Source: Cylindrodendrum hubeiense (taxonomy: Eukaryota; Ascomycota; Sordariomycetes; Hypocreales; Nectriaceae). From it: DNA of 64,000 bases. How positions within the stretch are numbered: the first letter of the stretch is position 1; the number at the start of each line of letters is the position of its first letter. Shown here one piece after another: positions 43,843-55,999 of this stretch. The notes below the pieces were generated by a model, which was given only the letters and a program-made list of their open reading frames with translations, did no database searches and was not told the DNA's origin. The stretch covers positions 372,001-436,000 of the forward strand of contig JAANBB010000005.1 in assembly GCA_014621425.1 (NCBI GenBank), in the 5' to 3' direction. The position numbers were made by a program, and so were the translations under genes.

Positions 43843-44792
43843 ATGGGTTCTCTACCGAAGTCCGTCTTGATCACTGGCTGCTCTGCTGGCGGAATTGGCT
43901 CAGCGTTGGCAAAAGCTTTCCACAAGAGCGGATACCATGTTTTTGCCACTGCGCGAAATCCGTCAAAGATCTCACAGACACTATCTGGTGAAGAAAATGT
44001 CACTACTTTAACACTCGATGTGTTGTCCTCGGAGTCAATAACCGCTGCTGTCGACAGCGTTAAGAGAGCAACGGGCGGCACACTTGATGTTCTTGTTAAC
44101 AACAGTGGCGGGGGATTATTTGCACCAGCTCTTGACACTTCGATTCAGCAAGGAAAGGAATTGTTTGATCTCAACTTTTGGGCGCCATTAGCCATGCTCC
44201 AGGCTTTTGCGCCTCTCCTAATCGAAGCGAAAGGGTGCGTCGTGAATAATTCATCTGCCAACGCATATCTTCCTATGCCGCTTATGAGTAAGTGCTCTCT
44301 ACGTTGACTTTCGCATGCTAAGACAGGGTTCAGGCATGTATAACGGCTCGAAAGCCGCGCTTGCGGTTGCTAGCGAGACTTGGCGTCACGAACTCCAACC
44401 GCTTGGAGTTCGGACCGTCACGCTCATTACCAGCGGTGTCAAGACCAACTTTTTCAACAATTATCACGGACCCGAATTGCCAGAAACGTCACAATACCTC
44501 AAGATCAGGGATTTTGTTCGCAGCATCTCTGATGGTCGGCTTCAAGCTGGTGCTATCGGCTCGGAGCAATACGCCGCCAATGTAGTCGCAAAGGTTCAAG
44601 GTGGCGCAGCTGGCATAGTGTGGGCTGGTACAAATGCCTTAATTGCCCGAATTTCATGCTGGATATCACCACAGTCGGTATTTGTGAGTTTCAACGCGTC
44701 TCAAATCCGACATAGGTCTCTAATCAAGATTGCAGGACATCATAGTACAGAGTATTATTCCCATTTCCAGTGAGATGATGAAAGCCAAATAA
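43843..44792 (+). CDS. AYR1-like short-chain dehydrogenase
   Basis: Three exons (43843-44287, 44334-44683, 44736-44792), 283 residues. The cofactor loop is TGCSAGGIG, with the extra residue typical of NADPH-dependent 1-acyldihydroxyacetone phosphate reductase (Ayr1) relatives. NNSGG takes the place of NNAGG. The active site is SSANAYLPM then Tyr and Lys in MYNGSKAAL, joined across intron 1 (46 bp). Exon 3 gives DIIVQSIIPISSEMMKAK, a hydrophobic end as in Ayr1-like proteins, which bind lipid particles or ER membrane. Reduction of a lipid or polyketide ketone is plausible. The upstream region has three repeated boxes. Confidence 0.87.
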
Positions 44793-45621
44793 GTGTATTT
44801 TGTTTGGTTTAGAGCCTACAGCTCCTTAGGGGATAGGATTGCGATTCTAGCAGTTTCCCTGTCGCCTTGTTACCGTGTGGATCTCTGAAACGGTTTGTGA
44901 CCAACAGATATTGGCGTGCGCCGCGAACTTTTGTTGTGGCAAGGGGGTCTTGAGCCGTTTGCTGTGCGTTGGTACTTGTTAGTATTTTTTGGGATACAGC
45001 TGAGATAGGGACCATCCAGTGTCTTATATCCTGCCTTAGACAGATTATTACATCACCGCTCCTCCGATTCATTTTATCCAGGTGTAGGGCTGCTAGAAAC
45101 ACCCGGCACAGCTACGTCTCTCACTTTCAACCAAAGGAAGATTAAGGCCCTCTCCGGAACTATAAATAAGATCTGGGAGCAGAATCGTACTCCATATGGG
45201 CGAGGATTGCGAGCAGTATCCGCAGTCCTAGAAGTGTCAGTGCCCATGAAAGACATGCATGGATCCGGATTGCTAAGTCTGCAACAACCCCCAAATGACT
45301 TATATCAATCAACTGAATAGCGTGCCCAAAATTTCTAAACGTGCAAGGCCCATGTACCACAATACGCACGCCTCTTAAGGCATCTGTCATCGCGAGACCA
45401 AAGGTCCCTAAATAAACTACGTAAGGGATTAACCGAAAACATACTGTAAAATAGAATATAGCCTTTTATTAATTGGGGAATCGATTCAAAGCTGTTACTA
45501 TTTCCACACGGTGCAAATAGACATTATCTCAATAGCTGTCAATAAAGATCTTGTACAAACTCAATTGTAATCTGCACTTCTAATAGGATTAAAACAAGTT
45601 TTTAAGATTTATGCACTATCT
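44793..45621. other. Intergenic between convergent genes
   Basis: About 830 bp. A 76-codon minus frame at 45160-45390 is hydrophobic but has no family mark. No gene supported. Confidence 0.4.
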
Positions 45622-47064
45622 TCATATGTTTGTTCTCCTCAATGATGCAATTGAGTCAAGTTCATCCCTCGAAATGAAACTTGGATCTGATCTATTATCC
45701 TGTAAATTGGCAAAAGGCCGCTTATCCATCTCAGTAGTATTCCTTAATACTCTACCATCATTGGGAGGTCCATCTAGTACCCAAGCAATAGAGCCTGGAT
45801 GCTGATCGCTGCCTAGGATAGAATCTCTGGTTTTGCGATGAGTGTTGTGTGAACAAAGCTTTGAGTCCAGAATGCAAAGCGCAATCCTTTGTAGGACTGG
45901 TTTGATGAAAGGGAGAGAAGCTTCGAGACGTTAATTTTTGAAATTTTCAGTCTTTTTCAATCAAGATTCGTTCAACTTACCACAGACAACAGAAATGTTT
46001 AATTCGACTATTGACCAGATGCCTATAGGACCAATATTCCAAGTGATATCGGGATTTTCTTGGTCCATTTTCAAAACCAGTACTAAGCGTATTGTTGACA
46101 CAGTAGTTACACTGAAGGTTAGTTAATATTGTAGTCATGTCGATTAAATCGCAAAATGCAGGATAATTAATGGTCATAATACTCACAATATGCCAAGGAG
46201 AAATATCGCTGAAAGCGCTAGCTTTACGCGCCTTTCCAATTGAAGTCTCCAAATATGTGGAATCGGGAGGAGGATTAGTAAAATATCAGTTATAATGTTA
46301 GGAATCGCATTTCCATAGAAGAATTCCTTTTGGTTAATGGGGCAGTAATAATCAGAACTTGGTGTTGGCTTTTCTGGATCGAATCTAGTCCAGATAGCAT
46401 GGGTTGGTATACATTGTACAACTGTAATCAGCAGCTATGATATCCAGTAGTCATGTAAGTATCAAGATCAGCAAGATGAGAGATAGAAGTGTTTTATAAT
46501 TACCACAGCGATGCCCCATGCGCAAACAATAGTAGAGAGTATCCATATTGACACTTTCATTGAACTCCAGACACCGAATGATCGCCAATAGAAGGCGAGG
46601 ATGGAAAGTTTCGTAGCTACATTGGCCACCAGGTAGCAAATTTCACTGCCAAAAGCTGTATACGACAGGATGAATAACGCATCTGGCGGCGCGGCCCAGA
46701 TATGTCGGTTTACTCCTTGACTAGAAGCTGAGGAATTATTAGCCTTTCTTTATTCCATGATAAGTATTAACGATGCGATGGACTGACAATATATGATCAT
46801 GCCACTCTGGCCAAAGGCAGCAATCTAACAATTAGATTCAAATTGGAACTTTGGATTTCAACAAGTGAATCTTCATACCATGGCAACAAGGATCAACCAA
46901 TCATCTAGCCAGAGATCCAGTCTTTTGATTTTCCGGCTCACAATCCGGAGAATCACGGACAAGAGAGCCAGGGACCCCATGCTGATGCACACTCCATAAA
47001 CCTGTGACCGACGGTCGGCGGCAAGGTCCACGCCTGAAGGTGGCGAAGGAAGTATAGGGGACAT
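45622..47064 (-). CDS. PTH11-type / rhodopsin-domain integral membrane protein
   Basis: Six exons (47064-46879, 46824-46788, 46727-46504, 46434-46187, 46111-45981, 45920-45622), 374 residues. It has about seven hydrophobic segments in residues 20-280 and matches the fungal rhodopsin-like domain seen in PTH11-related receptors: KRLDLWLDDWLILVAM in the first loop, IAAFGQSGMII, GVNRHIWAAPPD, KLSILAFYWRSF, the QCIPTHAIWTRFDP loop with YCPINQKEFFYGNAIPNIITDILLILLPIP, FVTTVSTIRLVLV, DITWNIGPIGIWSIVELNISVVCASLP. All five introns keep phase; exon 2 is just 37 bp. The C-terminal ~100 residues are a polar cytoplasmic tail. No CFEM domain is present. A surface sensor for lipids or carbon sources is the usual guess for this family. 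Confidence 0.87.
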
Positions 47065-48039
47065 TTTAGCAGAACCTCAGAGAAGTTGTTGAGAAGTGCA
47101 TCCCAGAATTGCATTGATGGCGGTGGGAAGATGCAGGCAAGGTAGGGAATTTACGCAAGCCAGGTATGTTCTAGACTCGATATTTAGCCGAGCATTCCTA
47201 ACCATCTCCACATCCAGCAAACACGCACAAGCGTCGTGGCTTAGCCAATTAGACACTACAGCCATGATTGAAGTAGCTTCGCACGATGCTGTACTCGTCC
47301 ATAGTTCTGAACCTACTGCGTAGAATGACTCTATCCACCGCATGCAGCGCACATGTCATGTCAGTACTATGTCAATCAAGGGATGGGATAAACTCAAATC
47401 ATGTCTATTCAGTAGAGTCTGATAGGTTTATTTACATCACCACTAGATCAAAGGCATGGAAGGTTGAATTCCCACAAATAATAGTCTCTACTCAACCAGC
47501 AGGAGATCAGCCAAAACGCTTCTGTATCGGTAGTGCGCCGTTCGGTAGCGGGCTGGATTATAAACATGAGGATCATCATAGCCACATATTTCAGAGTTGT
47601 GTAGCTGTTAGAACCAAGCTAGGCCCTTATTGTACCTTGTATTTGAGGAGTCTTCTTTCCATTTTTTGCCGCAGCCGGCAATGAAGCATTTCAACCTAAC
47701 AATTATAATCAGTACTACTTATTTTAAATGTCTCATTGAGAGTAAACACAAAGATTCACTCAAGGGGTACTGTCCCAAAATAAAGATAGTTCGCATTGTT
47801 CAACTCGCTACGTATAGTATTTTATTTTATTTTCTCATTCTTATCTTTCCCCAGGAAAGAATACAAATGGCGATTGGATACAAGAAGGTTTAGAATGCCA
47901 ACTACCTAAACCAAAAAAGCTTATTATCTAATCCTTAAGAAGGAAAACAAGCCACCTAGTACTGAACTAAAACTTGGCGATGGAGAGCGGCGAAATAGCG
48001 CTCTGAGGCATGGAATCCTGGATGATCCCATCCTCGTTA
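47065..48039. other. Intergenic, no gene seen
   Basis: About 970 bp between the receptor promoter and the 3' end of the LPMO-like gene. Short frames only (47286-47684 plus is the longest, 132 codons, no motif); AT-rich toward 47900. Confidence 0.4.
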
Positions 48040-48819
48040 TTAATTGCGATGCTTGCGTCGTCGGCCTGAGCATGGACGAGACGGGGTAACAGAGGTAGTC
48101 GGGGCTGCATCACTGGCAGTAGTGGTTTGGATAGAACCAGTCGTAGCCTGTTCAGCAAGGACAGTGGAGGCCGCAGATGTGGGGATCGCAATAGTGGTTG
48201 CGACGGGAGTGGAAGCAGACATTGAGTTGTCGCTGCCACTGCCATCCCCGCTGACAATAAAGTCAAGGCAGGACTCGAAGGTCTGGGCGATGGGCGTGTC
48301 CCAAAACCACTGGATGACGCATTCACCAGCGGTGGCGCACTCGCCGTTCAAGTCGTTGGGGAGAGTGACGCTGAAGGCCGTGTTGTTGGCATCGACGCCA
48401 TTGTCGCTGGCGTAGTTTTGGAACTCAATCAGGGGCTGGCCGATTACGGAGTTGCTGCTGGTCTTGACGACGGAGACATTGGCCCAACCGGTGTGTGTGG
48501 CAGTAATGTTGACGGCAAACTCAATGGTCTCACCGAGGGCAAAGGAATGGACGTTCTCGGTGTTATCGTCGAGGAAGAAGCCCTTGCAGAGCCAGAAGCC
48601 GCACTTTTCGGCGTCGAAGTCAGTGCCGGGTGTGCCGGCTACATTGAGGAGGCCCTGGACGGGGCCGTAAATGTCCAAGGTTTGCATCTGCTGTGTGTAG
48701 GCCGCATCACCGCAGGTAGCCTTGTAGGTCTCGCCAGGTCTGCGTGGAGCAGGACTGAAGATGAAGCCATGAGCGGCTACAAGAGGGACGAGTGAAGCTA
48801 GTGTCAAGAGATTGATCAT
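48040..48819 (-). CDS. Secreted LPMO-like / chitin-binding type-4-like protein
   Basis: A single exon of 259 residues. The signal peptide (MINLLTLASLVPLVAA) would be cut just before HGFIFSPAPRRPG, leaving an N-terminal His, the copper-binding residue of lytic polysaccharide monooxygenases. A second His is in NITATHTGWANVSV. CGFWLCKGFF, NGECATAGECVIQWFWDTP and TFESCLDF give the paired cysteines usual in the HG-x4-P-PR-PG group of fungal proteins. After residue ~195 a Ser/Thr/Ala-rich linker leads to a short basic end (CSGRRRKHRN). Oxidative attack on chitin, or copper handling at the cell surface, are both possible. The leader upstream (to about 49047) is open but not translated by an ATG before this one in a better context. 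Confidence 0.75.
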   Translation of the reverse strand: MINLLTLASLVPLVAAHGFIFSPAPRRPGETYKATCGDAAYTQQMQTLDIYGPVQGLLNVAGTPGTDFDAEKCGFWLCKGFFLDDNTENVHSFALGETIEFAVNITATHTGWANVSVVKTSSNSVIGQPLIEFQNYASDNGVDANNTAFSVTLPNDLNGECATAGECVIQWFWDTPIAQTFESCLDFIVSGDGSGSDNSMSASTPVATTIAIPTSAASTVLAEQATTGSIQTTTASDAAPTTSVTPSRPCSGRRRKHRN

Positions 48820-49481
48820 ATTGCACGTTTGCGATGGTCTTCTTTGTCTCTGCGATGATGAGAAGATTCCTTGAAGATTGAAACTGTATTGTTGGAGTAA
48901 ATGAGAAAGAAAGCTCAATTTTGTTGTCAGGGGGTGGGACAGCCAAGGTCGCAGATTTCTCTCAGAGAACGATTTGACTCCGAAGTCGAAAAGAATTAAT
49001 GAAAGAATGACAATAGCGGCGTTCCTTGGTTCAACCAAGGATAGCAAAGAAAGAAAGGAAGGTGAGGTTAGGAAGGAAAAGTCTATGTGTCACTAGAGAA
49101 TTACCATCATGATATATAAAATAACACAATATCTCTCGTCTATCGTCTATCGTCTATCGTCTATCGTATAATTGTGTATCCTCAACAGCCCACGATATCG
49201 TAAACACGGAGAGTCAAGAGCCAATGTCCAAGGAGCACATCTTGTTCGGTTGAGTCTCGTTTCAGTAAAACCTTGGTTGAAACTCGCGATGGAGTGTGGC
49301 GTATTCAGCCCCAAGCCACATGGACTACAAATGTGCACTGGCGGGCTTGACTAATAAGAGTCCTGCATAGCTTTAATCTATTAGCTGCGCTAGCCTAAGT
49401 ATCTTCACTAGCAATTTTCTTAGCAAAGCTACCTAATCTTATTTACGGGAACCAGCTAACTACAATCTCCACTCTAGTGCA
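48820..49481. other. Promoter of the LPMO-like gene, with heptamer repeat
   Basis: About 660 bp. Holds a long purine/pyrimidine-rich leader near the start and a CGTCTAT repeat (49137-49164). No gene. Confidence 0.45.
49137..49164 (+). repeat. (CGTCTAT)4 microsatellite
   Basis: Four perfect copies of cgtctat in a row, then a partial one. A seven-base unit is unusual for a simple repeat; it would vary in length between strains. Confidence 0.9.
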
Positions 49482-49850
49482 GTGTTATACGCATCACTGT
49501 TTCTCAGAATCTGTGCCAGGGAAAATGAATTTGAAACATGCTTGCCTTACGACAAGAATATCGAGTCAATTGTCAATATATGTTACCGAGATTATCAGTC
49601 TGCAATGGTCCATCTTGAAGATGCAGTCAGTCGTTTTTATCAGAGAGAAACTGGGTCATGTATGGAGCTGGCATTGAATTTGTCTGACAAGATTCTTTGC
49701 AGTATGTATCTAAAGCTAAAGAAGAGAGGGGAAAAGGGAGTGAATTCCTCGCTCGCTCCGGGTATTTATGATGCCTTTGTGCAATTGGACCCCAATGGGG
49801 TAGCTACTTTCTCGCGCCCAGGGCCGGCCTACGGTCCGGTCCATCGTTAA
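49482..49850 (+). CDS. Hypothetical protein or gene fragment
   Basis: A 122-codon frame with no signal peptide. The first 75 residues look protein-like (NIESIVNICYRDYQSAMVHLEDAVSRF, helical), while the end (GPAYGPVHR) does not. I recognise no family. It may be the last exon of a gene whose upstream part is gone. It lies at the edge of an AT-rich, gene-poor stretch. Low confidence. Confidence 0.25.
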   Translation: MLYASLFLRICARENEFETCLPYDKNIESIVNICYRDYQSAMVHLEDAVSRFYQRETGSCMELALNLSDKILCSMYLKLKKRGEKGVNSSLAPGIYDAFVQLDPNGVATFSRPGPAYGPVHR

Positions 49851-51065
49851 CATGGCCCAGCATCTGACAGGTTGTTGAACCACACAGGATAAATACAGTA
49901 ACTTAATTTGTAACAATATACTCCCTGATAGGACAGCTGACCCTTTGGGCTGTGTACGCGGGTCTGCTTGTTAAAAGTGGAGGGATTAATACAAATCTGC
50001 TTAGCTACCATTGTTTGGATACTGGTATACTTGAAAGTGATAAAATAGGAATATTTTGAGAAATCCTTCTTATTATTTAATGTATCCTAAACTAGCATAC
50101 CCAAACCCAATTTCTTTAAGCCAAGTAGTCTATAGTATAGTTCATTCGAGTTGTAGACTAGTAAGGATCATGTTATTATTAGGATCCTGGAATTTAGTAG
50201 TAAACTGGCCTTGCATTCAAATGGTCAATTATTTGCTCGGCTGGTATGGTTACTATTGCAGAACCTGAAGCTTTATTAAAGCCAATTAAGCTAACCTACT
50301 CCAGCTTTTGCTGCTAGTGGGTGACGTTCGTGCCGCCTGGTGTGCGTTTCTGCCCACCACGCTGCTACCATAAGATAACTCATGTTGCGAACGAGTGGTA
50401 GCAGCTAGCACAACTACAACCCATTTTTTATTGTCTTGTTATCATTAAGTAAACCAACAATTAATCAGAACATAATACATCCGTTTACACTTAGCTACGC
50501 TTTGCGCATTATTTGACTGCGACCTACATTGCTCACCTTTGCATCCTGATCTATCCCGTCGTTCTACGTGACATCCAGCCTACCCTATACCTCACACAGC
50601 AGAAGCCGAATCGCCACACGTATGTTCAGATAACAGCAGCTCGAATTAATCCCCTTTTACCCCTAATCTATATTATAGGGAATACTAATGTACATGAATA
50701 GCTATAAAAATAAAGGAATCCTGCTAAGCACTAGACTTATGTATGTGCTCATAGTGTTACCGGCCATACTTAACGTAAAAACATGACATAGGCCAGGAGT
50801 TGGATGGAAGCCTTAAACGCAAATGTCTTGGCTGACCAGGTAAGCATAACTTAACAAAGTACACAACTTATATACACTTGATGACTACTACTTTGAACAC
50901 GTGGTGAGCAAAGTCTCTACATTTATTAACTAGAGGCTTAACAATATAGTAAAACCTGCTTTAAGATTAATTGCCTTACGCCTTAGTGCCCTAGTTCTTT
51001 TAAAGCCCCTATACAATCCTACGTAAAATAATACGGGAAGTATATGCTGCTAGCCGCAACCGCTT
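49851..51065. other. AT-rich gene-poor stretch
   Basis: About 1.2 kb, AT-rich with many stops in all frames, as in RIP-damaged or decayed transposon DNA, but I found no terminal repeats or coding relics to prove that. A small perfect hairpin (50361-50370 with 50396-50405) is present. Confidence 0.4.
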
Positions 51066-53485
51066 TTATTCATGACATAAGTCATGACATGGAATCAATC
51101 TTTCAACATCCGCCCAACCTCCCATGTATGGAGATGCGGCAAGGATGTTAGCTGGCAGATACATATCATCTTGCCAAAGTGCACCGTTTCCGGCTGATTG
51201 CCACGCCTCGAAGGAATCGATTAGAGGACTGAGGGACTGGGTGATATCGACTGGCATAGAATCAAGGACCCCTGCGAGAGCACCTGTTAAAGGATCCTGT
51301 TGATCGAAGCTCGAAGTACCGGGATTCGAGCCAAGTTGTGGTTCTTGTCTCGCATTGGATGCAGATGTCAGTCTCAGCATGGGCACCTTGATGTCAGTTG
51401 CTCTCAATACCCTCTCTAGAAACTGAACAGCGTAATCGGCTGATGCGTACGTTTCCTGAAGTCGGTGTAAGACATGCATGCACTGATAGAAACGACCGAT
51501 GCTGATATTCCGGACTTCTTCGCCTGAGGAGCGGATCTCAAGGAGATGAATGAGAGTGGCCGAGAGGAAGGCTGGGACGCCACTTGTCGACAGGTACCGG
51601 AGCTGGTCATTGGCTTCTAGGTCGAAAGCGAGCTTGGTCATGGCAATGGCCGCGTCGGTGACCTTCTTCCTCGATACCTTTCTGGTCGAATTGGAGTCAG
51701 GGTCGGGCCCGGAGCAGAAGACTGATGGCCTATGCAACACCCCAAGGGCGGCAAGGTATACCATATGAAGCAGAGACTTATGCAACCGTATGATGCGATC
51801 AGTCGTTTCTGGATTCCGATCAGATACCGGTGCGTATCTGGACCGGGGATCCCGACTCTGAAGCCAGTCGACAAGCTCTTGGTCGCATCTGGCGAGCTCT
51901 TGGGCCTGCCTCTTGGATCTCTTGGGGACGACGGCGACACTAGAGAAGTGCTGGGAACCGATGAGGTGCGACCCGGTGACCGTATACTGGGAGTGGAGGA
52001 TATGGCCAAGACACACGCCCAATTTGGTCAGTTCAACACAGAGGGCAGCCATAACAGAGCGTGCCTCAGGGTCTTCATCGGTCATTTTCGACCTGCCTAA
52101 AATCTTCAACAGATTATCAGAAGCTGGACTCAGGTCAAAGTCCTCTACCGTCAGTGCTGGGACATCGAAATCGCCGTCACGGATTCGTGATGGACGCCGG
52201 ACCCCGAGCGCTAGAAGTCTGTCTCGCAGAACGCATGACCACCAGATCCGTCGTCGCAGCCGCTTCTCTCGTAACGAGATAGTAAGATGTTGAGGGTCGC
52301 GGTGGAAGCCACTGACCTGGGCAAGCGTGAGGGCAATACCCATCCAATACCAAGTGTCCTTCTTGTCATTGGGGTTATCGTACCAGTACGTCATCAACAG
52401 CAAGGTCTGTACGAGGGCGAGCTGTTCAGATTCGCAGTCTAGGCCGTACAGCAAACGCACCCGGTTGAAGAATACCTTGCGCGCGGCCTTCCTGCTACTA
52501 AAGCCCCTCGACTGTACCAACTCGACGTCGATAAAGGCGACACTGGCAAACATGACGGCCTGGAAGAGAAGCAGACTGACGGAGTTGGGGCGAGGCTCTA
52601 GCACCGAATTTAGGAAACCGTGTAGGTCTAACGCGGGCATGAAGGGGTGCACGATCTCGGCATAAGCACGAAGCAATTCGTTGCGCATAACATCGTCAGG
52701 GATGGTCAGAGCATCCTTCCCGGCGAGATAGTCGAGGTCATGGGAAGTGATATGAGGCGGAAGCGGCCGAATGAATACTGGGAAACGTGACACATCCCTG
52801 GTGGAAGGAAGATCACCAACGTCTGCCAAAGACGGCGTTGGAGATGATGGCTCCGAGGCCACCCCATTACGCTGCCGTTGACGGTGGAAAGACGACCTGG
52901 TACGAGGACGACTGCGGGCTCCTAGAAGATGAGCGCTTGGCTGTTGTTGATCTGGCGCGCATTTGGTCAGCTCAACTGAAGTATAAGAGAGAAAGCGCTA
53001 GCATCGAATCGACCTTCAAAAGAGAGAGACACCAGATACTCATCCGCATGGGCGGGGGGCGACGGAATCGCGCTCTGTGGGTTAGCCGGCGGTTCTGGCG
53101 GTTCCAGCTGCGGCGGGGACTGATGATGACTGGATGGAGGCGGAATGGGACCCGGAGTACAAGCATGGGATTGAGGAGACCAGGCGGGACAGTCGAGACG
53201 AGTAGCAGCATCTGGAGGGGCGGTGGTTGTTGGCCGCCGCCCCCGGTTTGACTCGGCAACGGCGCAATCAACGCTATCAAGTCGACAGTTCGTGCATGGG
53301 ATGCCGCAATCGACTACGTCGCAACGTACCTTGCGATTGCGACATGAGAGGCAGGCCCGCGGTGCCCGGCGCTTTGAGGAACGGTTGTTGACGCTGTCGT
53401 CTGAGGATGGCCGTTTCTGCGCGCGACCGTCGCTTCCATCATCGCCGCCGCTCCTTGCGGTGGGGCTCGGAGTTGGACCGGACAT
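51066..53485 (-). CDS. CTF1/Far-like Zn2Cys6 transcription factor
   Basis: At least two exons on the minus strand. Exon 1 starts at 53485; the zinc cluster RACLSCRNRKVRCDVV...PCTNCRLDSVDC (about residues 43-74) and the main domain FPVFIRPLPPHITSHDLDYLAGKDAL, LLRAYAEIVHPFMPALDLHGFL, SLLLFQAVMFASVAFIDV and MTYWYDNPNDKKDTWYWMGIALTLAQ closely resemble the cutinase regulator CTF1 and the fatty-acid regulators FarA/FarB, which act in the nucleus on CCTCGG/CCGAGG sites. The intron between the parts lies within about 52863-53040; a donor GTATCT at 53040 with acceptor CCAG near 52900 keeps the frame, but other pairs are possible. Total about 730-790 residues. CCGAGG boxes lie in the promoter of the HMG-CoA lyase fusion 8 kb away. 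Confidence 0.82.
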
Positions 53486-54171
53486 TGAGTGAGGGAGCCG
53501 AAAGATGAGGCAGCGCCAGGAGAGACGACAAAGAGAGGTGCGAATTGGTGAGAAGATGCGGCAACTCGGCTTCGGCTATTGATGACGACGAGCGAAGAAC
53601 GACGGAGACTGGCCAAGGCCAATCGGCAATAAGTCAACGTCGGTGGGCCGAGAAAACGAGGGGAACTGGGGAAACCGGGGGCCAGTCAGCGCAGAACCCG
53701 ACCAACTGAGGTTAATCAATTGCTTCCCCGCGTTTTATGGAAGTGAGGCAAGCCCGCAATTACTCAGCAGTGCGGAGGCAATAATAACCCTGCTAGTTAA
53801 ATAAATATCTGCTGATAGGAGGGTGGGTGTTGGACTCGTCAACATTGCAACTCATTTGATCTTTGATGGACCCTAAATCTGAAAATTGGATTGATCTAGG
53901 ATGCTGTTAGATTGAAGCCACTATTGCATAGCACTATGATATACCGATACCCCAGCCTTACTCACAGGGGGCTGAGATGACTTAATAGCCGGGCTGGGTT
54001 ATCCCAGAACAATACACATACAATCATCACACTCAGTCATCTGATGGATTATTAAACCCTAATCAAATGTGACGGCGATATATTCGACATATCGCTAAAA
54101 TTCCATTCCTCATCTTGCTGAACCTGCTATTTGCAGCGGTGTTGTTGCCCTGCGCCCACATACCTAGACTT
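53486..54171. other. Promoter of CTF1-like regulator; no gene
   Basis: About 690 bp, 5' region of the regulator and 3' flank of the MFS gene. A short inverted pair cccagcc/ggctggg lies at 53951-53995. Nothing else. Confidence 0.4.
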
Positions 54172-55999
54172 TCAGAGCACATATCGGTATAGTGGAGAAC
54201 AGTCGCCCAGGTCAAGTAGTTCCTCTGTTTTGTGATACCTCGTGTCAGCACGCTCGTGGCAATTTAAGGAACTGACGTTTCGCCTACCCTCGGTATACTT
54301 CGCCCTAATTTCCTCCATAGACATCTTGTCCCTCTTCTTGTTCTCCCTGTTGTACGCAAAGCGCAGCACCAGGGTACAGAATATTGCGAGCGTGAGGCAC
54401 GCCAATGATACGCCATAGCCAGTGCGGTAGCCGGGCGCTTCTTCCGCCATGTAGATGTTGGAGCCGATCATTCCCCCTAGATTGCCCATCATGATGTTGA
54501 TGCCGATACCAGTCGCACGCTTCCAGGTTGGCGAGAGGTTGTTGGACATCCAAGACACTAAAGATATCACCGCGGGATACATTCCGGCTGGAAACGTAAA
54601 TAGAAATGCATACGTCAGGCCTGGGTACCTCGGGTGAGGGATCGCCAACAGCCCAATAGCGCCAACGAGCGCCACGCCGTACGGTATGGCAACAAAGGGC
54701 CATCGTTGCTGGCGACGATCCGCAATCCATGAACAGAATAGAGTAAACGCCGTTCCGACAGCGTAAATAGGAATAGTGAGCAGCTGCGCGTGAGCTGCCG
54801 TGTATCCCAGTTGATTGATGATTGTGGGTGCGGTGAATATAAAGCCGTAGATTGGAACCCTACGCAGCAAGAGCTTATTCAGTACACACCTGTCCCCAAA
54901 CGCGACAAGACATGAAGGCCCAGTAGGAAGCACCTACGTGTTTCCCCAATATATGAAGACAGTGAACCATATCTTCCAGTCCGTAAAAGCCGACTTCAGA
55001 TATCTCCACTTGAAGCGCTCTTCCGTCTGCACCATTCCAAATGAGGTGCCCGAGTCCTGCCCTAACCGGTTCTTGATGAACGCCTTCTCTGCCGAGGTGA
55101 GGAAGGACGCCGTGCTTGGTGAGTCGGGCAGTGTCCAGGGAAGCGTCATGCCAACGAAACAAGTGAAGATACCCTCGATTATGAAGATCCATCGCCACCC
55201 TTGGAGGCCGCCTATTCCATCCATCTTTTGCAGCGCAAAGGCCAAGAGGCCTGAAAAAGCACCGCTCAGAGACGCCGCCGTGAAGAAGATTGACAAGCGC
55301 CATTGAAGCTCAAAGCGGCAGTACCACTCGCCAACGAGGTAGCTGGCTGCTGGAAAAAAGCCGGCTTCAAAGACGCCGAGGATAATGCGCGCCGCCATCA
55401 AAGATCGATAGCCTGTAACAAAACCTGAGCCTACGACGACCTTACTCGAGGGGGTTAGTTAAGCGAGAAGAAAAGAGGTACACAACAGGCGTGAGACACC
55501 TACAGCTCCCCATGAGACGACTAGGAAGCTAATCCAGTAAGAAGGTCTCATGAGCTTTAACACAATGTTGCTGGGAATCTCGAAGAGAGCGTATGGAATA
55601 AAGAAGAGCTGTGATACATGAGAATGATTGATGCCATGGTTAGTGGTAGTGAATATAGCCATGTGGTTTGCCAGGAAGGTGCGAAAGAGAGATGAAGCGG
55701 ACAGAACATACAGTTAAGATCAAATTGAATTGCTTGCTCGTGAGGCCGAGGTCCTCATTCATCCCCGCCACCTTGGCATTGCCGATGTTGCCACGATCCA
55801 AGTACGAGAGGAGATAAAGCAGAGTCAGTATCGGAATGAGTCTCCAGTCAATCTTGCGCAAGACTCTGACGGTCTCCTTGTCGTTGTATAGGGGGAGATT
55901 GTCTTGACCGAGGCCATCCTGATGTTCAGGGCTCTCAGTTCTTTCGAGGTGGCCTACGCCGCCTTTCTCTATATTTTTAGGAGAGGAGCCTGCCATCAT
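54172..55999 (-). CDS. MFS transporter, DAL5/allantoate-permease type (ACS family)
   Basis: Five exons (55999-55712, 55608-55504, 55440-54938, 54859-54288, 54224-54172), 506 residues. The polar N-terminus ends in RKIDWRLIPILTLLYLLSYLDRGNIGNAK, a hallmark of the anion:cation symporter family. Then LFFIPYALFEIPSNIVLKL, ARIILGVFEAGFFPAASYLVGEWY, the long central loop, VPIYGFIFTAPTIINQLGYTAAHAQ, CSWIADRR and GRNIG-like MSNNLSPTWKRATGIGINI. The last exon gives EELLDLGDCSPLYRYVL, the usual end of this family. Twelve membrane helices at the plasma membrane. Introns keep phase; intron 1 (103 bp) is long for this window. Substrates in the family are organic anions, vitamins or amides; not determined here. 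Confidence 0.9.

Noticed and set aside
45611..45805. Plus-strand frame at the end of the receptor gene
   Set aside because: It is antisense to exon 6, which continues the receptor in phase.
50361..50405. Perfect 10-bp hairpin in AT-rich DNA
   Set aside because: A short hairpin of this size is expected by chance once or twice in 64 kb, and there is no terminator or RNA context.
4574..53976. Shared 15-mer tcacagggggctgag at 4574-4588 and 53962-53976
   Set aside because: In 64 kb, counting both strands, a few 15-base matches are expected by chance, and flanks do not match.
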